DNA of 64,000 nucleotides from JAIBJN01 sp963802795 (GCA_963802795.1 CAWDJV010000007.1:124001-188000); one strand, 5' to 3'; shown: positions 15,799 through 25,632, counted from the first letter of the stretch. Numbers and translations: made by a program. The notes: generated from the sequence alone by a model not told the origin.

Positions 15799-16859
15799 GA
15801 GGCGTCGCCCCAGCGGAAGCCGGTGGGGCTCGGCCGGGGCCCGAGCGGGCTCGTCGGGAGGCCGTCGGGCGGGTCGTTGCGGTGGATGTTGTACGCGGCC
15901 GGCGCCACGTCGTTCGGCGTCCCCGGGTGGAAGAGCGAGGCGAGGTACTGGATGTGGCCGCGGCCGGGGCCGAGCTCCCACTGGCCGCCGCCGTAGACGG
16001 CCATGCCCTGCTCGGCGCAATGGTCGTAGCCGTCGAAGAGGCGCTGCACGCTCCCGAAGCGTGAGGGCTTGAAGTTGATCGTCTTCGGGGGGAACGGAAG
16101 CGCGGTGATGTCCGCGACCGAGTGGATCGGCGCGTCCCAGGTGATCCTGTCGCGGTGGGGCTCGAGGACGGGGTCGGTCGCCTCGTTCAGGTCGGGATCC
16201 TCGATCCAGGCGTCCGGGAAGGCCTCCGCGACGAGGCGGTACAGGGCAGGGTCGCCGGTCTGGTCGACCGGCGTGCCCTTGTAGGCGCCCTTCAGGTCGA
16301 CGGTGTCCACCGCGCCGGTCTCGGCCAGAGCCCCGACGAGCGCCTCGTCCCACTCGGCGGTCGGGTCGAGCTTGAACCGCAGAGTCGGGTAGCGCTCGAG
16401 CAGGAGCGGAACTGGGTCCGCCGCAGGGGGCTTCTCGATTCGAAGCGAGACGACGAACGTGACCGGCTGTGGCTCGCGTTCGACCGCCTCGGCCAGCGAG
16501 AGGCCCGCCTGCTGGAGGGCCAGATCGAGAGCGGCGCTCTCGTAGGCCCAGCGCCGATAGTCGAGAAAGGCCTCCATCCCGGGCCCCGAAGGGAAGAGCG
16601 CCAGCCGGTCGAGGAGCTGCGAGAAGCTGTCCAGCGTGTGGCTCCCCGCGAGCGGAAGGGTCGGGCCCTCCGCCTGTAGCGCGAGCTGGTCCTCGCTCGA
16701 GTACGTGACGTCCTCGCCGACGCCCTCGTGCCCGCCGCCCTCGAGGTGGATCACGGTCGTCAGGCGTGTGAACTCGGGGGACGCCTGCACCTGGAGGCCT
16801 TCGAGCCGGTACGACTCGATCTCGAGCGGGAGGTCGCGGACGCCGTCGTAGGTCGCCAT
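15795..16859 (-). CDS. Enolase-superfamily (mandelate racemase-like) protein
   Basis: A 354-residue protein of the enolase C-terminal-domain type. Motifs in order are LRFKLDPTAEWDEAL, VDTVDLKGAYKG, DAWIEDPDLNEATDP and GMAVYGGGQWELGPGRGHIQYLASLFHP, which resemble the barrel strands that carry acid/base and metal residues. The DPDLNE/WDAP layout differs from classic muconate or mandelate enzymes, so the reaction is not assignable. A divergent gene of unknown function begins 48 bases away. ATG at 16859 is set by TACCGT 9 bases upstream. Confidence 0.75.
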   Translation of the reverse strand: MATYDGVRDLPLEIESYRLEGLQVQASPEFTRLTTVIHLEGGGHEGVGEDVTYSSEDQLALQAEGPTLPLAGSHTLDSFSQLLDRLALFPSGPGMEAFLDYRRWAYESAALDLALQQAGLSLAEAVEREPQPVTFVVSLRIEKPPAADPVPLLLERYPTLRFKLDPTAEWDEALVGALAETGAVDTVDLKGAYKGTPVDQTGDPALYRLVAEAFPDAWIEDPDLNEATDPVLEPHRDRITWDAPIHSVADITALPFPPKTINFKPSRFGSVQRLFDGYDHCAEQGMAVYGGGQWELGPGRGHIQYLASLFHPGTPNDVAPAAYNIHRNDPPDGLPTSPLGPRPSPTGFRWGDAS

Positions 16860-16907
16860 CGAGGGAGAACGGTACGCAATCGGTCGAAGTGATGTACTAG
16901 TTAGAGA

Positions 16908-17459
16908 ATGACCGACTCGATCCACGGCGGCTGGCCGGAGCTCGTGAGCTCCTACGGGGTCTCCGACCGGACGACCGCGCGCCTGGTCCGCTCGCTCACC
17001 GCGAGCGAGGTCGCGGCGCTCGCGTTCTGCCGGTTGCTCGAGCGCTGGCAACGCGGGGAGCCCGAACCATGCACGCCCGAGCGCCGGCAGGCTGCTCTCC
17101 GGAGAGCGGCGGAGCGCGTAGAGACCGCCCTCACCGGGCTCGAGCAGCCGCTCGGGCGCTTCCTCCTCGAGCTGGAACCGGACGGGGCGGAGGGCCGCTC
17201 CTGGTACGGAGAGCCCGGCGCGGGAGAAGTCGTCGAGTGGGACGCCGTCCTCAAGCGGGCGGGTGTCTTCGCGGCTCCGCACAGGGTCGCCCATGCCTAT
17301 CTCGAGCTCGCTGTGCTCGTGCGCGCGCTCCAGGGGCTCACAGACTCGGCACGGCTCGAGTCGGCTCCCGACCGGGACGCTCTCTGGGCAGGCCTCTTCG
17401 ACCTGCGCGAGAACCTCCTCGACGGCGCCCTCGACGACCTGCGCGCGCTTGCCGCCTAG
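16908..17459 (+). CDS. Hypothetical protein
   Basis: 183 residues, rich in Ala, Leu, Arg and Glu and probably all-helical, with no signal peptide or membrane segment. I recognise no family. The stretch GWPELVSSYGVSDRTTARLVRSLTA at the N-terminus looks like a helical bundle start, and the tail LFDLRENLLDGALDDLRALAA is a long helix. It is transcribed away from the enolase-superfamily gene across a short shared promoter region, and is followed by two strong hairpins. Codon use matches its neighbours, so it is likely a real gene. Confidence 0.65.
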   Translation: MTDSIHGGWPELVSSYGVSDRTTARLVRSLTASEVAALAFCRLLERWQRGEPEPCTPERRQAALRRAAERVETALTGLEQPLGRFLLELEPDGAEGRSWYGEPGAGEVVEWDAVLKRAGVFAAPHRVAHAYLELAVLVRALQGLTDSARLESAPDRDALWAGLFDLRENLLDGALDDLRALAA

Positions 17460-17487
17460 GAGTGCCCCTCCAGGCAATGCAGCCTGC

Positions 17488-17516
17488 CTCTGCGCCGCGA
17501 TCACGCGGCGCCAGAG
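17488..17516 (+). terminator. Hairpin after the hypothetical gene
   Basis: GCGCCGCG (17492-17499) and CGCGGCGC (17504-17511) form a perfect 8-bp stem with an ATCA loop. It extends to 12 bp with a single bulged C by pairing 17488-17491 with 17513-17516. It lies 29 bases after the stop at 17459 and has no T-run. Confidence 0.5.
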
Positions 17517-17532
17517 CCCACCCTCGCCCTCA

Positions 17533-17553
17533 CCAAGGCTTTTTCAGCCTTGG
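17533..17553. terminator. Second hairpin before the ribokinase gene
   Basis: CCAAGGCT and AGCCTTGG form a perfect 8-bp stem around the loop TTTTC. Together with the hairpin at 17488-17516 it separates the hypothetical gene from the ribokinase. No long T-run follows, so termination is inferred from structure and position only. Confidence 0.4.
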
Positions 17554-17616
17554 CTTCGGTCGAGTGCGAACTCTGGCTTGGTGCTCCCGACGCAGAACCT
17601 AGGCTGAACCGCCTGA

Positions 17617-18450
17617 ATGGGCACTCGGCTGACGGTCGTCGGGAGCGTCAACCTCGACCTGGTAGCGCGCTGCGACCACCTTCCGCGCCCGGGCGAGACC
17701 GTCACCGACGCCAGGTTCGAGCGAGTCCCCGGCGGAAAAGGGGCTAACCAGGCCCTCGCCGCAGCTCGGCTCGGGGCCGACGTGACCATGATCGGCTGCG
17801 TTGGCAACGATTCGTTCGCCGAGGAAGCTCTGAGCGCGCTCGTCGAGGAAGGCGTAGGCCTCGACGTCCTGCAGGCCGACGCTCCGACAGGCGTCGCTCT
17901 CATCCTCGTGGACGACCGGGGCGAGAACCAGATCGTCGTCGCGCCCGGTGCGAACGCGGCCCTCGGGCCCGACGACGTCGAGCTCCAGCCCTCCGACGCG
18001 GTGCTCTGCCAACTCGAGATTCCGGGCTCGACCGTTGCAGCCGCCGCCCGGCAGGCCCCAGGCTTCTTCTGCCTGAACGCCGCGCCCGCCGGGCCAGTGC
18101 CGGCGGAAGTGCTCGGGCGCGCCGACCTGGTGGTGGTCAATCGCTACGAGCTCGACGCGTTGGCGGAGGTGCCGAGGCTCGTGGCGCTCACGCTCGGCGC
18201 AGAGGGCGCCGTGCTGCTCGAGGACGGGGAGGAGGTCGCGCGGGCCGAGCCTCCCCGAGTCGAGGCCGTGGACGGGACAGCCGCCGGCGATTCCTTCACG
18301 GCGTGCCTCGTCGTCTCGCTGCTCGAGGGGCGCGACCGCGAGGAGGCCCTCCGGCGCGCCTGCGCCGCGGGAGCGATCGCGGCCTCTCGGCCGGGTGCGC
18401 AGCCGTCGCTCCCGTCCGCCGCGGAGGTGGACGAGATACTGCGCGCGTGA
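17617..18450 (+). CDS. rbsK: Ribokinase-like PfkB-family sugar kinase
   Basis: Encodes 277 residues, slightly shorter than E. coli ribokinase (309). The N-terminal VVGSVNLDLVARCDHLPRPGET and GGKGANQALAAARLGA motifs bind the sugar. The ATP/catalytic motif is VDGTAAGDSFTACL, with the catalytic base aspartate in AAGD. It is coupled by a GTGA overlap to a nucleoside hydrolase, whose product ribose is the natural substrate. That context supports ribokinase over other PfkB kinases. Confidence 0.86.
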   Translation: MGTRLTVVGSVNLDLVARCDHLPRPGETVTDARFERVPGGKGANQALAAARLGADVTMIGCVGNDSFAEEALSALVEEGVGLDVLQADAPTGVALILVDDRGENQIVVAPGANAALGPDDVELQPSDAVLCQLEIPGSTVAAAARQAPGFFCLNAAPAGPVPAEVLGRADLVVVNRYELDALAEVPRLVALTLGAEGAVLLEDGEEVARAEPPRVEAVDGTAAGDSFTACLVVSLLEGRDREEALRRACAAGAIAASRPGAQPSLPSAAEVDEILRA

Positions 18451-19379
18451 GCGACCCCGTCCCCATCCTCCTCGACTGCGACCCAGGCCACGACGACGCG
18501 ATCGCGCTCCTGCTCGCGCTGGCGAGCCCGGAGCTCGAGCTGCTCGGCGTCACGACGGTTGCCGGCAACCAGACCCTCGACAAGACGACCGCGAACGCGC
18601 TGCGCGTGCTCGAGTTCGTCGGCCGGGGCGACGTCCCCGTGGCCGCCGGCGCCGACCGGCCGCTCGCCCGCGATCTCGTCATCGCCGCCTACGTCCACGG
18701 GGAGTCCGGCCTCGAGGGGCCCGCCCTTCCCGAGCCGCAGGGAACGGCGGTCGGGCAGCACGCCGTCGACTTCCTGGCCGAGCGCATACTCGGCGCGGCG
18801 CGCCCGGTCACGCTCGTGCCGGTGGGGCCGCTGACGAACGTCGGCCTCCTCCTCGCCCGTCACCCGGAGGCGGCGGAGCGCATCGAGCGCATCGTCCTCA
18901 TGGGCGGCGCGATCCGGGAGGGGAACGTCACGCCCGCGGCCGAGTTCAACATCTACGTCGACCCGGAGGCAGCCTGGCGGGTCTTCCACAGCGGCCTGCC
19001 GGTGACGATGATCGGGCTCGACGTCACCCACCAGGCGCTGATGAGCGACGCGCACGCCGAGCGGTTGCGCGAGTCGGGCGACGCAGGCCGGCTCGTCGCC
19101 GAGCTCTACGACTTCTTCAGCCGCTACCACCGCGAGACGTACGGCTTCGAGGGCGCGCCCATCCACGACGCCGTCGCCGTCGCGCACGTCCTCCGGCCGG
19201 GCCTCGTCGAGACGCTTCCCCGCCACGTCGACGTGGACTGCGAATCGCGGCTCTGCCGTGGGCGGACCGTGGTCGACCTCTGGCGCCGGACCGGGGAGGA
19301 GCCGAACGCGGACGTCGGTATCGGGATCGACGCCGACGGATTCCTCGAGCTTCTCTGCGACCGCCTCGGCACGCTCTGA
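18447..19379 (+). CDS. Inosine/uridine-preferring nucleoside hydrolase
   Basis: Encodes 310 residues. The calcium-binding signature DCDPGHDDAIALLLAL at the N-terminus is diagnostic of the IunH family; VPVGPLTNVGLLL, LMGGAIREGN and the later FNIYVDPEAA substrate loop are in order. It splits ribonucleosides into base and ribose. The GTG start overlaps the ribokinase stop, so cleavage and ribose phosphorylation are co-expressed. A BMP-type nucleoside transporter is encoded just beyond ftsK. Confidence 0.92.
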   Translation: MSDPVPILLDCDPGHDDAIALLLALASPELELLGVTTVAGNQTLDKTTANALRVLEFVGRGDVPVAAGADRPLARDLVIAAYVHGESGLEGPALPEPQGTAVGQHAVDFLAERILGAARPVTLVPVGPLTNVGLLLARHPEAAERIERIVLMGGAIREGNVTPAAEFNIYVDPEAAWRVFHSGLPVTMIGLDVTHQALMSDAHAERLRESGDAGRLVAELYDFFSRYHRETYGFEGAPIHDAVAVAHVLRPGLVETLPRHVDVDCESRLCRGRTVVDLWRRTGEEPNADVGIGIDADGFLELLCDRLGTL

Positions 19380-19452
19380 CCCGAGCCGCGTAGCAGTCTG
19401 TTACCCGGGGCTGGAAGGAGCTCTCGCGCCGGCCGCGAAACAGGCTTGACAT

Positions 19453-21675
19453 ATGGCGCAGCGGAAGCGTCCCTCTCGGGTTCGCCCGAAGTCGCCTGCG
19501 CGCGTGCGCAAGAAGAAGCGCGCGAAGCGGCAGCGCGGACAGCAGCATCACGAGCTGCTCGGTCTCGGGCTGCTCTGCGCCGGGCTCTTTCTCGCCTTCG
19601 TAACGTGGCTCGAGGGCAACGGGGGCATCGTCGGGACGACGATCGCCGACTGGTTCGACGCGCTGCTCGGAACGGCGCGGATCGGGATACCGATCGTTCT
19701 CGTCGTCCTGGGCGCGCTCATGGTCGCGCGCGCCGAGCTGGTCGACGTGAAGCCCTTCCGCACCGGGCTCGTGCTCCTCTGCGCGGGCGCGATGACGCTG
19801 CTGGGCGAGGAGCGGGGAGGGGCGGTCGGAACCGCGCTCGACTCCGTCTTCGGCCGGCTGCTCGGCGGCACCGGCCTGTTCATCCTGGGGCTCTTCCTCT
19901 GCTGGGCGGGCGCGCTCCTCCTCACCGGAGCCTCGCTGGGAGCACTGCTCCGCCGTTCGGCCCACGTTGCCCGCGGCACGGCCTCGGCCGCCCGCCGCAC
20001 CGTCGACGCCGTCCGCTCACCCCGCGCCGAGGCAGGCCCCGCGCCCGACTTCGGTTCGAACGGCCATGTCGCGCTCGCGCCGCCGGTGGACGGGGAGCAG
20101 GCCTATCCGGACGTGGTCGGCGACGCCCCGCCGGTGCAGGCGGTCCTCGTCGACCAGCTCGCCGAGCCGGATCAGGCGCCCGAGCCTTCTCCGGCCGAGG
20201 AGCTCAGCCTCTTCGATCCGCCGAGCACCGAGCACGTCGAGTACCGCCTGCCGGATCCCGGAGTCCTCAGGCGGTCGCGTCCTCACGAGGGCCAGCCCGG
20301 GAAGGCTGCGGAGCGCACGGCCGAGGCGCTCCTCCAGACTCTGGCCAACTTCGGGATCGACGCGACGCTGGTTGGCCAGGTCGTCGGCCCGCGGGTGACG
20401 CGCTACGAGCTCCAGCTCGCGCCCGGGACGAAGGTCGGCAAGGTCGCGGCCCTGAAGGACGACCTCGCGTATTCACTCGCCACCACCGAGATCCGAATCC
20501 TCGCGCCGATCCCGGGGAAGCAGGCCGTCGGCGTCGAGGTCCCGAATGTCGCCCCCAACATCGTCACGCTCGGGGACATCTTCGACGAGCTGCCGTCGTC
20601 CTCGAGCCCGCTCTCGGTCTGGCTCGGGAAGGACATCTCGGGCGCGTCGGTGCACGCCGACCTGGCGCGGATGCCCCACATCCTCATCGCCGGCACGACC
20701 GGCTCGGGGAAGTCCGGCTGCATCAACACGATGCTCTGCTCGATCCTCCTGCGGGCGAGCCCCGACGAGGTGCGGATGATCCTCGTCGACCCGAAGCGCG
20801 TCGAGCTCGGGCTCTACGAGTCGGTCCCGCACCTGCTGACGCCGGTCGTTTCCAGCCCGAAGACCGCCTCCGCCATGATCACGAACGTCCTCGCGGAGAT
20901 GGAGCGCCGGTACGAGCGCATGAGCCTCGCCCGCGCGCGGAACCTCCCCGAGCTGAACCGGGCCCTGCGCAAGCGCGGCGAGCGGGAGCTGCCGTTCCTC
21001 CTCGTCGTCATCGACGAGCTCGCCGACCTGATGATGGTCTCCCCCCAGGAGGTCGAGGACGGCGTCATCCGCCTCGCCCAGAAGTCGCGCGCCGTGGGCA
21101 TCCACCTCGTCCTCGCCACGCAGCGTCCCTCGGTGGACGTCATCACCGGGATGATCAAGGCGAACGTGCCCTCGCGGATCGCCTTCGCCGTCTCGAGCCA
21201 GACCGACAGCCGGGTCATCCTCGACACCTCCGGCGCCGAGAGCCTCCTCGGGCAGGGCGACATGCTCTTCAAGCCGCTCGGCACGTCGCGGCTCCAGCGC
21301 GTCCAGGGCGCCTACGTGAGCGAGGAGGAGATCGCCCTGATCGTGGAGCAGTGCCGCAGCCAGCGCGCGCAGGAGCTCGACGAGTCGCTCCTGGAGGCCC
21401 CTGAGCCCGTGCGCGCCGGCGAGGACGGAGACGAGGAGTTCGACCCCGACGACGACCCGCTCCTCGACCGTGCGATCGAGGTCGTCGTGCAGACGCAAAC
21501 GGCCTCCGTCTCACTCCTCCAGCGGCGCCTTCGCGTCGGCTACACGCGGGCCGGGCGGCTCGTGGACATGCTCGAGCGGCGGGGGATCATCTCGGGCTAC
21601 GAGGGGTCGAAGCCGCGGCGCGTGCTCGTCGGCGAGGCGGATCTCGACCGGATCCTCGCCGACCTGGTGTCCTGA
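19453..21675 (+). CDS. ftsK: DNA translocase FtsK/SpoIIIE
   Basis: Encodes 740 residues. A strongly basic N-terminus (residues 1-30) precedes about four transmembrane segments up to residue 165, then a Pro/Glu-rich linker, the motor domain with Walker A GTTGSGKS and Walker B LLVVIDELADLMM, and a C-terminal winged-helix gamma domain (QRRLRVGYTRAGRLVDMLERRGII). It pumps chromosome ends through the septum. The ATG at 19453 has no clear Shine-Dalgarno sequence. Its position between nucleoside salvage enzymes and a nucleoside importer is unusual. Confidence 0.95.
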   Translation: MAQRKRPSRVRPKSPARVRKKKRAKRQRGQQHHELLGLGLLCAGLFLAFVTWLEGNGGIVGTTIADWFDALLGTARIGIPIVLVVLGALMVARAELVDVKPFRTGLVLLCAGAMTLLGEERGGAVGTALDSVFGRLLGGTGLFILGLFLCWAGALLLTGASLGALLRRSAHVARGTASAARRTVDAVRSPRAEAGPAPDFGSNGHVALAPPVDGEQAYPDVVGDAPPVQAVLVDQLAEPDQAPEPSPAEELSLFDPPSTEHVEYRLPDPGVLRRSRPHEGQPGKAAERTAEALLQTLANFGIDATLVGQVVGPRVTRYELQLAPGTKVGKVAALKDDLAYSLATTEIRILAPIPGKQAVGVEVPNVAPNIVTLGDIFDELPSSSSPLSVWLGKDISGASVHADLARMPHILIAGTTGSGKSGCINTMLCSILLRASPDEVRMILVDPKRVELGLYESVPHLLTPVVSSPKTASAMITNVLAEMERRYERMSLARARNLPELNRALRKRGERELPFLLVVIDELADLMMVSPQEVEDGVIRLAQKSRAVGIHLVLATQRPSVDVITGMIKANVPSRIAFAVSSQTDSRVILDTSGAESLLGQGDMLFKPLGTSRLQRVQGAYVSEEEIALIVEQCRSQRAQELDESLLEAPEPVRAGEDGDEEFDPDDDPLLDRAIEVVVQTQTASVSLLQRRLRVGYTRAGRLVDMLERRGIISGYEGSKPRRVLVGEADLDRILADLVS

Positions 21676-21777
21676 CCCCTAACGAACGCCCAAGCGCGAA
21701 CGTCCTAGAAATGAAATCGTCGGAGGGGTAGCATCGTGCGACCCTGAAACGACGGCATGGGCGATAGAGGAGGATCC

Positions 21778-22866
21778 GTGAACGCAACACGAAAGCTGCC
21801 GTGGCTCCTGGTGGCGCTCGTCGCGCTTTTGCTCGCGCTGGTCGCGGCCGGCTGCGGCGGCGACGACGACGACGATGATGCGACACCGGCGGCAACCGGC
21901 GAAACCGACGGCGAACCGGCCGAGGAGGCCATCAGCGTCGGAATGGTCAGCGACACCGGCGGGCTCGACGACCGGGGGTTCAACGAGTTCTCGATCAACG
22001 GCTTCGAGCGTGCCCAGTCCGAGCTCGGCGTCGACGGCCGCGTCTACGTCTCCGAGTCGGGCGACGACTACCTGCCGAACCTGACCGCCGCGGTGGACGA
22101 CGGGCACGACCTCGTGATCGCGATCGGCTTCCTGCTCGGGCCGTCGGTGGCCGAGGTGGCGGCCGAGGCGACCGACACCAACTTCGCCGGTGTCGACGAG
22201 TTCTTCGGCGAGGAGCCGGACTGCGGAGGAGACACCGGAGTACCGTGCATCCTCCCGAACACAGTCGGTCTTTTGTTCCCGTCGGAGGAGGCCGGCTACC
22301 TCGCCGGCATCGTCGCCGCCGGCATCACCGAGACCGGAACAATCTCCACGGTCGGCGGAATCAAGCTGCCGTCGGTGGACAACTGGATCGCAGGCTTCAG
22401 GCAGGGCGCCATGGACACCAATCCCGACATCAAGCTCCTGAACGCGTACTCGCAGGACTTCGTCGACGCTGCGAAGTGCAAGGAGATCGCGCTCGACCAG
22501 ATCTCCCAGGGCTCCGACGTCGTCTTCCAGGTGGCCGGGCAGTGCGGTCTCGGCGCGCTCGACGCAGCCTGCCAGGAGGGCGTCTTCGCCATCGGCGTCG
22601 ACGCGGACCAGTCCTTCGCCGGGGACTGCGTCGTCACGAGCGCGCTCAAGCCGCTCGAGGTCGCCGTCTTCGAGACGATCAAGTCTGCCCAGGAGGGCAC
22701 CTTCGAAGGTGGTGCGAACCGCTTCTTCGGGATCGAGGAGTTCCCGGACTCCGAGTTGCTCTCCCCGATGACCGACGCCGTCCCCGAGGACGTGCAGGCC
22801 CAGGTCGAGGAGGCGACGCAGAAGCTGATCAGCGGAGAAATCGACCCCCCCGCAACGTTCGACTAA
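21778..22866 (+). CDS. BMP/PnrA-family nucleoside-binding lipoprotein
   Basis: Encodes 362 residues. The signal peptide ends in a lipobox LVAAGC with Cys26, so it is an anchored extracellular substrate-binding protein. A run of acidic residues follows, then SVGMVSDTGGLDDRGFNEFSINGF, the BMP (Med/PnrA) signature. These proteins bind purine or pyrimidine nucleosides. GTG at 21778 is preferred over ATG 21757 because GAGGAGG lies just upstream of it and the signal peptide then starts normally. ATPase and permease genes follow. Confidence 0.92.
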   Translation: MNATRKLPWLLVALVALLLALVAAGCGGDDDDDDATPAATGETDGEPAEEAISVGMVSDTGGLDDRGFNEFSINGFERAQSELGVDGRVYVSESGDDYLPNLTAAVDDGHDLVIAIGFLLGPSVAEVAAEATDTNFAGVDEFFGEEPDCGGDTGVPCILPNTVGLLFPSEEAGYLAGIVAAGITETGTISTVGGIKLPSVDNWIAGFRQGAMDTNPDIKLLNAYSQDFVDAAKCKEIALDQISQGSDVVFQVAGQCGLGALDAACQEGVFAIGVDADQSFAGDCVVTSALKPLEVAVFETIKSAQEGTFEGGANRFFGIEEFPDSELLSPMTDAVPEDVQAQVEEATQKLISGEIDPPATFD

Positions 22867-22878
22867 TAGTCAAGCTCG

Positions 22879-22906
22879 AAAGGGGCGGGCTCAGGCCCGC
22901 CCCTTT
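22879..22906 (+). terminator. Attenuator-like hairpin between binding protein and ATPase
   Basis: Perfect 12-bp stem (22879-22890 with 22895-22906) and a TCAG loop; the 3' arm ends in CCCCTTT. It lies 12 bases after the lipoprotein stop and 13 bases before the ATPase start. Partial termination or 3'-end protection here would raise the level of the binding protein over the rest of the importer. Confidence 0.65.
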
Positions 22907-22919
22907 ACCCTTCACGCCC

Positions 22920-24443
22920 ATGGCGGATACGCCCCTTCTCGAGCTGAGAGGCATCACGAAGCGGTTCCCCGGCGTCGTCGCCAACGACCACGTCGACTTC
23001 GAGCTCGCCAAGGGAGAGGTGCACGCGCTCCTCGGCGAGAACGGGGCGGGGAAGTCGACGCTCATGAACATCCTCTACGGGCTCTACCACCCGGACGAGG
23101 GGGAGATCAGGCTGAACGGCCGGCCGCTCCGCATCGACTCGCCGCGCGCGGCGATCGACACCGGCATCGGCATGGTGCACCAGCACTTCATGCTCATCCC
23201 GGTGATGACGGTCGCCGAGAACATCGTGCTCGGCGTCGAGCCTCACAACGGGCCGTTTCTCGATCTCGACACCGCCGAGGAGCGGGTGGGCGAGCTCTCC
23301 AAGCAGTTCGGGCTGGCAGTCCGGCCCGAGGCCCGCATCGACTCGATCTCCGTCGGCATGCAGCAGCGCGTGGAGATCCTGAAGGCGCTCTTCCGGGGAG
23401 CGGAGATCCTCATCCTCGACGAGCCCACGGCCGTGCTGACGCCGCAGGAGGCGGAGGAGCTGTTCGCGATCGTCCGGTCGCTCCAGGCGGAGGGCAAGTC
23501 GATCATCTTCATCACCCACAAGCTCGGCGAGGTGCTCGCCATCGCCGACCGCATCACCGTGCTCCGGCGTGGGAAGACCGTCGAGACCGTCCCCCGGGAA
23601 GGCGCGACCGAGGAGGGCCTGGCCAAGCTCATGGTCGGCCGCGAGGTGCTGCTGCGAGTCGACAAAAAGCCCGCGGAGCCGGGCGAGCCGCTCTTGACCG
23701 TCGAGAACCTGCGCGTCCTCGACGAGCGCGGGCTGGAGGCCGTCCGCGGCGTCTCGTTCGAGGTGCGCGCCGGCGAGATCGTCGGCCTTGCAGGCGTCGA
23801 CGGGAACGGCCAGTCCGAGCTCATCGAGGCGATCACCGGCCTGCGCCGGCCTGAGTCGGGCCGGATCGTGGCCAGGGGGAAGGACGTGACCGACGAAGGC
23901 GCCCGCGAGTGCCTGGAATCGGGCCTCGGCCACATCCCGGAGGATCGTCAGCTGCGTGGGCTCGTCCTCGACTTCACGCTCGCCGAGAACATCGCTATCC
24001 ACGACTTCCGCGAGCCGCCGGACTCGAAGTGGGGCTGGCTCTTCCCCAACCGGATCGTGGCCAGGGCGAAGAAGCTCCTGACGGAGTTCGATGTCCGAGG
24101 CGGCGGCGCACAAACGCTGGCGGCGGCGCTCTCGGGGGGGAACCAGCAGAAGGTCGTCATCGCGCGCGAGGTCTCGCGCGACCCCAGCATCCTGATCGCG
24201 GCCCAGCCGACGCGCGGGCTCGACGTGGGCGCGATCGAGTTCGTCCACCGGCGTCTCGTCACCGAGCAGGAGGAAGGTCGGGCGATCCTCCTCGTCTCGT
24301 TCGAGCTGGACGAGATCCTCTCCCTCTCCGACCGCATCCTCGTCATCTACGAAGGCCGCATCGTCGGCGAGTACGGGCGGGACGTGTCGGAGGAAGAGCT
24401 CGGCTTCGCCATGACCGGCGGGCGGAGCGAAGAGGCGGCCTGA
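22920..24443 (+). CDS. Nucleoside ABC transporter, duplicated ATPase subunit
   Basis: Encodes 507 residues holding two ABC domains. The first has a normal Walker A (GENGAGKST), signature ISVGMQQRVEILKAL and Walker B ILILDEPTAVLTP. The second has the degenerate Walker A GVDGNGQSEL, lacking the lysine, with signature LSGGNQQKVVIAREV and the altered Walker B ILIAAQPTRGLD. This pattern is typical of the RbsA/YufO group that powers sugar and nucleoside importers. Its stop overlaps the ATG of the first permease. Confidence 0.93.
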   Translation: MADTPLLELRGITKRFPGVVANDHVDFELAKGEVHALLGENGAGKSTLMNILYGLYHPDEGEIRLNGRPLRIDSPRAAIDTGIGMVHQHFMLIPVMTVAENIVLGVEPHNGPFLDLDTAEERVGELSKQFGLAVRPEARIDSISVGMQQRVEILKALFRGAEILILDEPTAVLTPQEAEELFAIVRSLQAEGKSIIFITHKLGEVLAIADRITVLRRGKTVETVPREGATEEGLAKLMVGREVLLRVDKKPAEPGEPLLTVENLRVLDERGLEAVRGVSFEVRAGEIVGLAGVDGNGQSELIEAITGLRRPESGRIVARGKDVTDEGARECLESGLGHIPEDRQLRGLVLDFTLAENIAIHDFREPPDSKWGWLFPNRIVARAKKLLTEFDVRGGGAQTLAAALSGGNQQKVVIAREVSRDPSILIAAQPTRGLDVGAIEFVHRRLVTEQEEGRAILLVSFELDEILSLSDRILVIYEGRIVGEYGRDVSEEELGFAMTGGRSEEAA

Positions 24444-25632
24444 TGGTCACTCCCGAGCCGCAGCCGTCGGTGAGCCCCGGCGTGACCGAGTGGTTCTCGA
24501 CGCGCATCGGCGGCGTCCTCATACCCCTCGCCGCGACCGTCCTCGCCTTCCTGATCGGCGGCCTCGTCGTCGCGATCACCGGACACAACCCGATCACCGC
24601 CTACAAGGCGATCTTCGAGGGAACGGGCCTGAACTGGTTCTTCCCCTGGGTCACCGGGGAGGCCCGGGAGGCTGCCGCGAACGACCTCCAGCAGACGCTC
24701 ATCCTGATGGCGCCGCTCATCCTCACCGCACTGGCAGTCGCCTTCGCCTTCCGCTGCGGCCTCTTCAATATCGGCGGCCAGGGCCAGTACTGGGTCGGGT
24801 TCATCGCCGCGCTCTGGGCCGGGACGCACTTCGAGGGGCTCCCGCGCCCCCTGCACGTCCTCTTCGCCATCGTCGTGTCGATCATCGCCGGAGGGATCTG
24901 GGGCGGCATCGCGGGACTGCTGAAGGCGACCGTGGGCGCCCACGAGGTGATCACGACGATCATGCTCAACTGGATCGCCATCTTCGGGGGCACGTACCTC
25001 TTCGAGATCGGCGGGCCGTGGCAGGGGCCGCAGGAGTTCACTCCGCGCTCCGACCAGATCTTCGAGTCGGCGGAGCTCTGGCCCATCTGGGGGAGCCTGC
25101 CGTCCCTCCACGCGGGCATCTTCATCGCGCTCTTCGCGCTCGTCGTCTACGCCGTGATCCTCAACCGGACGACCCTCGGGTTCGAGGTGCGCGCCGTCGG
25201 GTTCAACCCGGAAGCGGCCCGCTACAGCGGCATCTCCGTCTCCAAGAACTACTTCCTCGCGCTGGCCATCTCAGGCGCCTTTGCAGGCCTGGCCGGCTCG
25301 GTCGACCTGCTCGGCTTCAAGTACAGCGTCGACGTGGGCGACTTCGCACGAACTTCATCGCCTTCACCGGCATCGCCGTCGCCCTGCTCGGCCGCACGAG
25401 GGCGGTCGGCATTCTCTTCGCCGCGCTCCTCTTCGCCGCGCTCGAGGTCGGCACGTCGACACGGCAGCTGGACCCGGAGGTCTTCGAGCCCGCGCTGGCC
25501 GTCGACCTGGCGACGATGATCCAGGCGCTCGTCATCTTCTTCGTCGGCGCCGAGCTCCTGATCATCTACATCTGGCGCGCGAGGACACTGTTCCGCGGAG
25601 GCCCGGCCGCCCAGCCGGGGCTCAAGCCATGA
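24443..25632 (+). CDS. Nucleoside ABC transporter permease 1 (frameshifted as read)
   Basis: A BPD_transp_2-type inner membrane permease. From the ATG, TEWFSTRIGGVLIPLAATVLAF through KYSVDVGDF is in one frame; the remaining helices (NFIAFTGIAVALLGRTRAVG to YIWRARTLFRGG) are in the -1 frame. The break is near 25346-25348 and corresponds to one missing base. The first frame otherwise runs into unrelated Ser/Arg-rich sequence to 25519. The conserved continuation in the second frame argues for a sequencing error or very recent mutation. It resembles YufP/NupP-type permeases. Confidence 0.85.

Noticed and set aside
25346..25348. Programmed frameshifting in the permease gene
   Set aside because: No slippery heptamer or downstream stem is visible, and similar shifts occur in unrelated genes, so errors are more likely.
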